From NCBI GenBank assembly GCA_041397725.1, contig JAWKVZ010000001.1, forward strand, positions 620,001-684,000: 64,000 nucleotides of DNA. The letters run 5' to 3'. Origin of the DNA: JAGRKR01 sp041397725 (lineage in GTDB: Bacteria > Pseudomonadota > Alphaproteobacteria > Rhizobiales > Hyphomicrobiaceae). Made by a program: the position numbers and the translations under genes. The notes under the pieces are model-generated. The model was not told where the DNA came from and searched no databases. It saw only the letters and a list, made by a program, of their open reading frames with translations. Shown here in pieces: positions 62,387-64,000 of the stretch (its first letter is position 1; each line of letters opens with the position of its first letter).

Positions 62387-62764
62387 TTGCTCTCTCCAGT
62401 CTTACGCACGAAGCCGAAGCGTCGTGCGCGGGTTGCACCCTGCCGCCAAGAGACCCTGTGCACGTGGCACCGGCGCTTGGCGACGCTCGATACCCTGTCC
62501 TTCCGCACGTCCCTTGCGGGCGGCACGGCGCAGACCCAAGAGGTTCGAACCGACAGGTGGAACCTGCCTGCTCGTCTCCCGTCTCATGCAGGCCCCCGAT
62601 CGCTCGAGGCTTAAGCCGCCGGGTCATCCCCGAACAGCACCAGCAGTCTCGGACAGGCATGGAGCCTCGGGGTCGCCCCTTCGGCTCCACAGGTTCCGGA
62701 CACGTCCGGAACTGGCAGCGGACGCGGCACCCGGGGGCGCCTCGTCCGTATCTCGTTCAGTGCG
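62387..62764 (-). other. 378-bp rplA-rplJ leader region
   Basis: No gene supported. In transcript order it holds a stem GTTCCGGA/TCCGGAAC (62712-62693) followed by a two-tier hairpin, GGAGCC-GAA-GGGG-CGA-CCCC-GA-GGCTCC (62688-62661). A GA-rich asymmetric internal loop lies between its stems. The position matches the L10 leader of other bacteria. Confidence 0.5.
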
Positions 62765-63466
62765 TCAGCCGACGTGGCCGACGGTTTGCGGCTCGACCTT
62801 GACGCCGGGACCCATCGTCGAGCTCAGGGCGACCTTTTTCAGGTACGTGCCCTTGGCTCCGGCCGGCTTGGCCTTCACCACGGCATCCACGAACGCGCGG
62901 ATGTTCTCGACCAGCGCCTGCTCGCCGAAGCTCGCCTTGCCGACGCCGCCATGAATGATGCCGGCCTTCTCGACGCGGAACTCCACGGCGCCGCCCTTGG
63001 CCGCCTTCACCGCATCGCCGACGTTCGGCGTCACGGTACCGACGCGGGGGTTCGGCATGAGGCCGCGCGGACCCAGCACCTTGCCGAGGCGGCCGACGAG
63101 GCCCATCATGTCCGGGCTGGCGATGCAGCGATCGAAGTTGATGACACCCTTCTGCACCTGCTCGACCAGGTCCTCCGCGCCCACGACATCGGCGCCGGCC
63201 TGCTTGGCCTCTTCCGCCTTGTCGCCGCGGGCGAACACGGCGACGCGAACCGAGCGGCCCGAACCGTGCGGGAGCTGACAGACGCCGCGGACCATCTGAT
63301 CGGCGTGCTTGGGGTCGACGCCCAGATTGAGCGCAATCTCGACCGTCTCGTCGAACTTGGCCTTGGCGCGGGCCTTGACCAGCTTGACGGCTTCCTCGAC
63401 CGCATAGAGCTTCTCGCGCTCGATGCCCTCGCGGGCGCTCTTCAGTCGCTTTCCGATACCCGACAT
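62765..63466 (-). CDS. rplA: 50S ribosomal protein L1
   Basis: L1-stalk protein, 233 residues, standard length. VEIALNLGVDPKHADQMVRG and GRLGKVLGPRGLMPNPRVGT are diagnostic. It starts 4 bases after rplK. In E. coli L1 represses the rplK-rplA mRNA; the target would lie ahead of rplK, at the window edge. Confidence 0.97.
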   Translation of the reverse strand: MSGIGKRLKSAREGIEREKLYAVEEAVKLVKARAKAKFDETVEIALNLGVDPKHADQMVRGVCQLPHGSGRSVRVAVFARGDKAEEAKQAGADVVGAEDLVEQVQKGVINFDRCIASPDMMGLVGRLGKVLGPRGLMPNPRVGTVTPNVGDAVKAAKGGAVEFRVEKAGIIHGGVGKASFGEQALVENIRAFVDAVVKAKPAGAKGTYLKKVALSSTMGPGVKVEPQTVGHVG

Positions 63467-63470
63467 GCGC

Positions 63471-63899
63471 CTACTCCACCACCTGCAGACCCATCGAGCG
63501 TGCAGAGCCTTCGATCGTACGCATGGCCTGCTCGACGTCGTCCGTGTTGAGGTCCTTGAGCTTCTCCGTGGCGATGGCGCGGATCTGCGCCTTGGTCACG
63601 GTGCCCGCGCTGGTGCGCCCCGGCTCCTTGGAGCCGCCATTGATCTTGGCGGCCTTCTTCAGGAAGAAGGAGGCAGGCGGCGTGCGCATCTCGAAGGTGA
63701 AGGAGCGGTCCGCGTAGACCGTGATCTTCACCGGGATCGGCATGCCCTTCTCGAGCTTTTCCGTCTTGGCGTTGAACGCCTTGCAGAACTCCATGATGTT
63801 GACGCCGCGCTGACCGAGAGCCGGTCCGATCGGCGGCGAGGGATTCGCAGCCCCGGCAGGGACCTGCAAATTGATGTACCCATCGATCTTCTTCGCCAT
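63471..63899 (-). CDS. rplK: 50S ribosomal protein L11
   Basis: GTPase-centre protein, 142 residues. INLQVPAGAANPSPPIGPAL and LGQRGVNIMEFCKAFNAKTE are conserved, with the Pro-rich loop that thiostrepton binds intact. It is the most upstream gene seen in this operon. The remaining 101 bases to the window edge hold no gene; nusG and secE are expected beyond. Confidence 0.97.
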   Translation of the reverse strand: MAKKIDGYINLQVPAGAANPSPPIGPALGQRGVNIMEFCKAFNAKTEKLEKGMPIPVKITVYADRSFTFEMRTPPASFFLKKAAKINGGSKEPGRTSAGTVTKAQIRAIATEKLKDLNTDDVEQAMRTIEGSARSMGLQVVE

Positions 63900-64000
63900 T
63901 CGTTCCCCTGTAAGGTGTCGGGCAAGGCTTGCCCTGGGTTAGCGGTAATCGGGCGGCGAGGCCCTCCCGCAAGCTCATCGAGCCGTTCGAAGCCTCCGCT

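Overview
The window is a GC-rich chromosomal segment of an alphaproteobacterium, most likely a member of the Hyphomicrobiales/Rhizobiales. The evidence is the divergent hrcA-grpE / rph-rdgB arrangement, the dnaK-dnaJ-pyrF-DUF1330 order, the length and sequence style of the ribosomal proteins, a candidate RpoH-type promoter before dnaK, and short secreted basic/Tyr-rich proteins of a kind common in this order. I did not assign a genus. Almost everything is chromosomal core. I see no insertion sequence, phage gene, CRISPR array or integrase.

Layout. 1-3181: the 3' part of a branched-chain amino acid ABC transporter operon (livH fragment, livM, livG, livF). 3281-4236: rpsI and rplM on the minus strand, with a strong promoter and a terminator. 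4556-8863: accessory metabolism (MFS carrier, hotdog thioesterase, secreted protein of unknown function, enoyl-CoA hydratase family, VOC protein, CoA-binding protein). 8874-12979: rdgB, a VOC gene and rph facing away from hrcA and grpE. 13099-18690: a large SPFH/band-7 membrane protein divergent from dnaK and dnaJ. 18730-21458: pyrF, DUF1330, DUF167, YggT, tRNA-Ala(CGC), a small protein and a VOC protein. 21502-25997: acyl-CoA dehydrogenase, MmgE/PrpD protein, MFS carrier and a 70-residue protein behind a cluster of palindromes. 26396-31486: pta, citrate synthase, a secreted basic protein, isochorismatase-like hydrolase, GST and a secreted Cys-containing protein.

31758-51307 is one long minus-strand block of translation genes. 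In transcription order it runs rpsL, rpsG, fusA, tuf, then the S10 and spc genes (rpsJ to rplO), secY, adk, and the alpha-type genes rpsM, rpsK, rpoA, rplQ. A lone YbjN-domain secreted protein (51834-52382) separates it from a second minus-strand block, 52612-63899: rplK, rplA, rplJ, rplL, rpoB, rpoC. These two blocks supply the ribosome, elongation factors, the RNA polymerase core and the Sec channel.

The main points for a second look are: an apparent single-base frameshift in the essential rpsG; tuf with codon use unlike its neighbours; a 17-bp perfect palindrome with companions ahead of the 70-residue gene; an inverted repeat just upstream of the band-7 gene; structured leaders before rplJ and rpoB; a 399-bp gap between rplO and secY; and basic extensions on L5 and L15. 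I found no convincing new multi-gene system.
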